NCBI GenBank assembly: GCA_050014795.1
Contig: JBEKCQ010000001.1
Coordinates: 1-64,000, forward strand
Direction: 5' to 3'
Source of the DNA: JALHUF01 sp050014795
Lineage (GTDB): Bacteria; Acidobacteriota; Terriglobia; UBA7540
DNA length: 64,000 bases
Shown here: one piece after another, positions 61,927 to 64,000 of the stretch
Layout: each line of letters starts with the position of its first letter
Position numbering within the stretch: position 1 is the first letter of the stretch
Notes under the pieces: generated by a model
The model's input: only the letters and a program-made list of their open reading frames with translations
Told to the model about the DNA's origin: nothing
The model's database searches: none
Made by a program: the position numbers and the translations under genes

Positions 61927-64000
61927 ATGGCTGCTGAATCGCCCGAGAAATCCCAGGGGACCACATTCCAGCCCTATGTGCCGGCGGACGCCGCGGTCCC
62001 CGAGCTTACAGTGCGTGCGGTGGTATTGGGCGCCCTGCTGGGGATAGTCTTCGGCGCAGTAACGGTCTACCTCGCGCTGCGTGCCGGGCTGACGGTGAGC
62101 GCCTCGATACCGGTGGCCGTGCTCGCCATCAGCATTTTCAAGAGGCTGGGGAAGTCCACCATCCTGGAAAACAACATCGTGCAGACGACGGGCTCCGCGG
62201 GTGAATCCATCGCCGCCGGAGTGGTCTTCACCCTTCCCGCGCTCATTTTCCTGGGCTTCTCGCTTGACTACCCCGAGATCCCGCGCGTGTTGCTGCTGGC
62301 GCTGGTGGGCAGCATTCTGGGCGTACTGTTCATGATCCCGCTACGACACCAGTTGAACGTGGTCGAGCACGGCACGCTCACCTACCCGGAGGGCACGGCC
62401 TGCGCCGATGTGCTGATCGCAGGCGAGAAGGGCGGCAGTTTCGCCGGCAAGGTTTTCGCGGGATTCGGTCTCGGCCTGGTTTACAAGTTGCTGAACGAGG
62501 CCCTGTTTTTCTGGCGGCCCCGGCCCATTTACCAGCCAGGCTGGTACCCGGGCGCGACGATCGCCGCTAATGTCACGCCGGAGTACCTGGGAGTGGGCTA
62601 CATCATCGGGCCGCGCACGGCGGGCATGATCTTCGCCGGCGGCGTGCTCTCCTGGCTGGTGACGATCCCCATGATCAAGTTCTTCGGCCAGGGCCTCGCC
62701 GAGCCCATCTTTCCCGGCACAGTCCCCATTCGCGAGATGGACGCCTTCGCCATTTGGGGCGCCTACATCCGTCCGATCGGAGCGGGTGCGGTCTCCATGG
62801 CGGGACTGTTCACGCTGTCGCGCACGCTGCCCACGATTGTGCGTGCCCTGCGCACCACGGTTGGGCAGTTCAGGAAAGGCAAAGCAGCCGAAGCCGCCCC
62901 AGTTGCCGCGCTGCGCACGGAGCGCGAACTTCCTGGCACCGTCATTTTCGGGGGCTCGCTGGTAATGATCCTGATTGTGTGGGCGTTATTGGGGCTGCGT
63001 ATCAACCCCGGCGTGAGTGGGAACCTCATCGCTTCGATTTTGGTGGTGATCTTCGGCTTCCTGTTTGTGACAGTGTCGGCGCGGATCGTGGGACTGATCG
63101 GCTCCTCGGCCAACCCCATTTCGGGCATGACCATCGCCACCCTGATGCTCACGGCACTGCTGTTTGTGGCGGCGGGCTGGACCTCGGGGGCTTACCCGGC
63201 CGTGGCGCTTTCCATTGGCGGCATCGTCTGCATCGCCGCGGCGGTGGGTGGAGCCACGTCCCAATCTCTCAAGACCGGCTTCCTGGTGGGCGCCACCCCG
63301 CGCCAGGCGGAAGTCGCCATGATCGTGGGGGCGCTGACCTCGGTGTTGGTGGTGGGCTTCACGCTCGTGCTTCTGAATCGTGCGTACACGCGCACTGACG
63401 CCCAGGTGCTGGAAAACGTGCAACTGACCGCGGAGATGCGCGTAGTGGGCGAGAGCGTCCGGGAAGGGAAAACGTACCAACTCATCAACATCATTGGCTC
63501 GCGGACGATTCCGGATGGCCGCTACCTCTATGACCCGGCGGCCAAACGCATCGAGTTTCAGGAACGCGTGGGCATCGGCTCGCAGGAACTCCCTGCACCG
63601 CAGGCCGTCCTGATGAGCACCGTCATCAACGGTATCCTACGCCAGAGCTTGCCTTGGGGCTTGGTCTTGCTCGGCGTCTTTATAGTCGTGGTGATGGAGC
63701 TGTGCGGTGTGCGCTCGCTGGCCTTTGCTGTCGGCTCTTACCTACCTATCGCCACCACGGCGCCGATCTTCTGCGGCGGCGTGGTGAGCTGGCTGCTGAC
63801 GAAGATTACCAGGCGCCAGGAAGGTGAGGTTTCGAGCGGCGCCCTGTTTGCCGCGGGCCTCATCGCCGGCGGTTCCATTGGCGGCCTGGTCCTCGCTGGC
63901 ATCGTCGGCTCCAAGCTGGATACGCGCCTGGGGTTCGATCTGCTGAACGGAATCTCGGTTGGCACCAAATACTGGCCGAGCATCGCCAACTCCAGCCTCA
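61927..64000 (+). CDS. OPT-family oligopeptide transporter, 3' end cut by the window
   Basis: The reading frame is open from the ATG at 61927 (GGAGG 8 nt upstream) to the last base, 691 codons. The product has many membrane helices with the OPT marks ELTVRAVVLGALLGIVFGAV, TGSAGESIAAGVVFTLPA, TYPEGTACADVL and NPISGMTIATL. OPT carriers move oligopeptides or metal chelates. Comparable proteins are 620-750 aa, so only a short C-terminal piece is missing. The YqeY-like gene is 81 nt upstream. Confidence 0.9.
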   Translation, partial: MAAESPEKSQGTTFQPYVPADAAVPELTVRAVVLGALLGIVFGAVTVYLALRAGLTVSASIPVAVLAISIFKRLGKSTILENNIVQTTGSAGESIAAGVVFTLPALIFLGFSLDYPEIPRVLLLALVGSILGVLFMIPLRHQLNVVEHGTLTYPEGTACADVLIAGEKGGSFAGKVFAGFGLGLVYKLLNEALFFWRPRPIYQPGWYPGATIAANVTPEYLGVGYIIGPRTAGMIFAGGVLSWLVTIPMIKFFGQGLAEPIFPGTVPIREMDAFAIWGAYIRPIGAGAVSMAGLFTLSRTLPTIVRALRTTVGQFRKGKAAEAAPVAALRTERELPGTVIFGGSLVMILIVWALLGLRINPGVSGNLIASILVVIFGFLFVTVSARIVGLIGSSANPISGMTIATLMLTALLFVAAGWTSGAYPAVALSIGGIVCIAAAVGGATSQSLKTGFLVGATPRQAEVAMIVGALTSVLVVGFTLVLLNRAYTRTDAQVLENVQLTAEMRVVGESVREGKTYQLINIIGSRTIPDGRYLYDPAAKRIEFQERVGIGSQELPAPQAVLMSTVINGILRQSLPWGLVLLGVFIVVVMELCGVRSLAFAVGSYLPIATTAPIFCGGVVSWLLTKITRRQEGEVSSGALFAAGLIAGGSIGGLVLAGIVGSKLDTRLGFDLLNGISVGTKYWPSIANSSL

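Overview
The window looks like a GC-rich (about 60% by eye) chromosomal segment of an environmental bacterium, most likely an Acidobacteriota member. That placement is inference. It rests on the mix of a large Oar-like TonB receptor with a carboxypeptidase-regulatory domain, stand-alone MacB-type permeases, DUF4097 proteins, a Ser/Thr kinase with long TPR arrays, GH42 and Gfo/Idh/MocA enzymes, and scattered short palindromes and heptamer repeats. I see no rRNA, tRNA, CRISPR array, transposase, phage gene or replication origin.

Layout. 1-4639 (minus): a potassium-uptake locus in the order kdpD (short form), kdpE, USP-like gene, 27-aa membrane peptide, kdpF, kdpA; kdpA leaves the window at base 1. 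4795-6240: a NYN/LOTUS RNA-binding protein. 6485-15619: carbohydrate-related enzymes (sugar-phosphate isomerase-like, two Gfo/Idh/MocA oxidoreductases, GH42 beta-galactosidase, DegT aminotransferase), with a type IV pilin-like gene and an FG-GAP lipoprotein. 16064-24485 (plus): a Ser/Thr kinase with TPRs, a periplasmic TPR protein and a giant Oar-like TonB receptor, closed by a strong terminator. 24622-31264: a SIS-domain protein, a BadF-type sugar kinase, a PilB ATPase with zinc-ribbon and cNMP domains, and GalT. 31301-38490 (minus): SRPBCC protein, esterase, DUF4097 protein, two MacB-type permeases and a membrane-fusion protein. 38835-41058: a four-carbon acid-sugar kinase with a PdxA homologue.

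41286-53338 (plus) is a dense signalling block: a GAF/PAS hybrid kinase, a response regulator, a TonB-dependent receptor, YfiR, a 1435-residue CHASE8/PAS hybrid kinase with HPt, and two REC-GGDEF diguanylate cyclases. In the known YfiBNR system YfiR controls a CHASE8-GGDEF enzyme directly. Here CHASE8 sits on a phosphorelay kinase whose gene overlaps a REC-GGDEF gene, which suggests a rewired route from envelope signal to c-di-GMP. This is the most interesting system in the window.

53353-54905: a stand-alone Lrp/AsnC ligand-binding domain and a pair of unrecognised related exported or membrane proteins. 55037-61122 (minus): a CecR/YbhGFSR-like operon (TetR, HlyD, two ATPases, two ABC-2 permeases) with a clear palindromic operator. 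61396-64000: a YqeY/GatB-like protein and an OPT-family transporter that runs off the end.

Starts were re-chosen where a Shine-Dalgarno site, promoter, overlap or domain boundary argued for it. All assignments come from reading the sequence; no database search was run.
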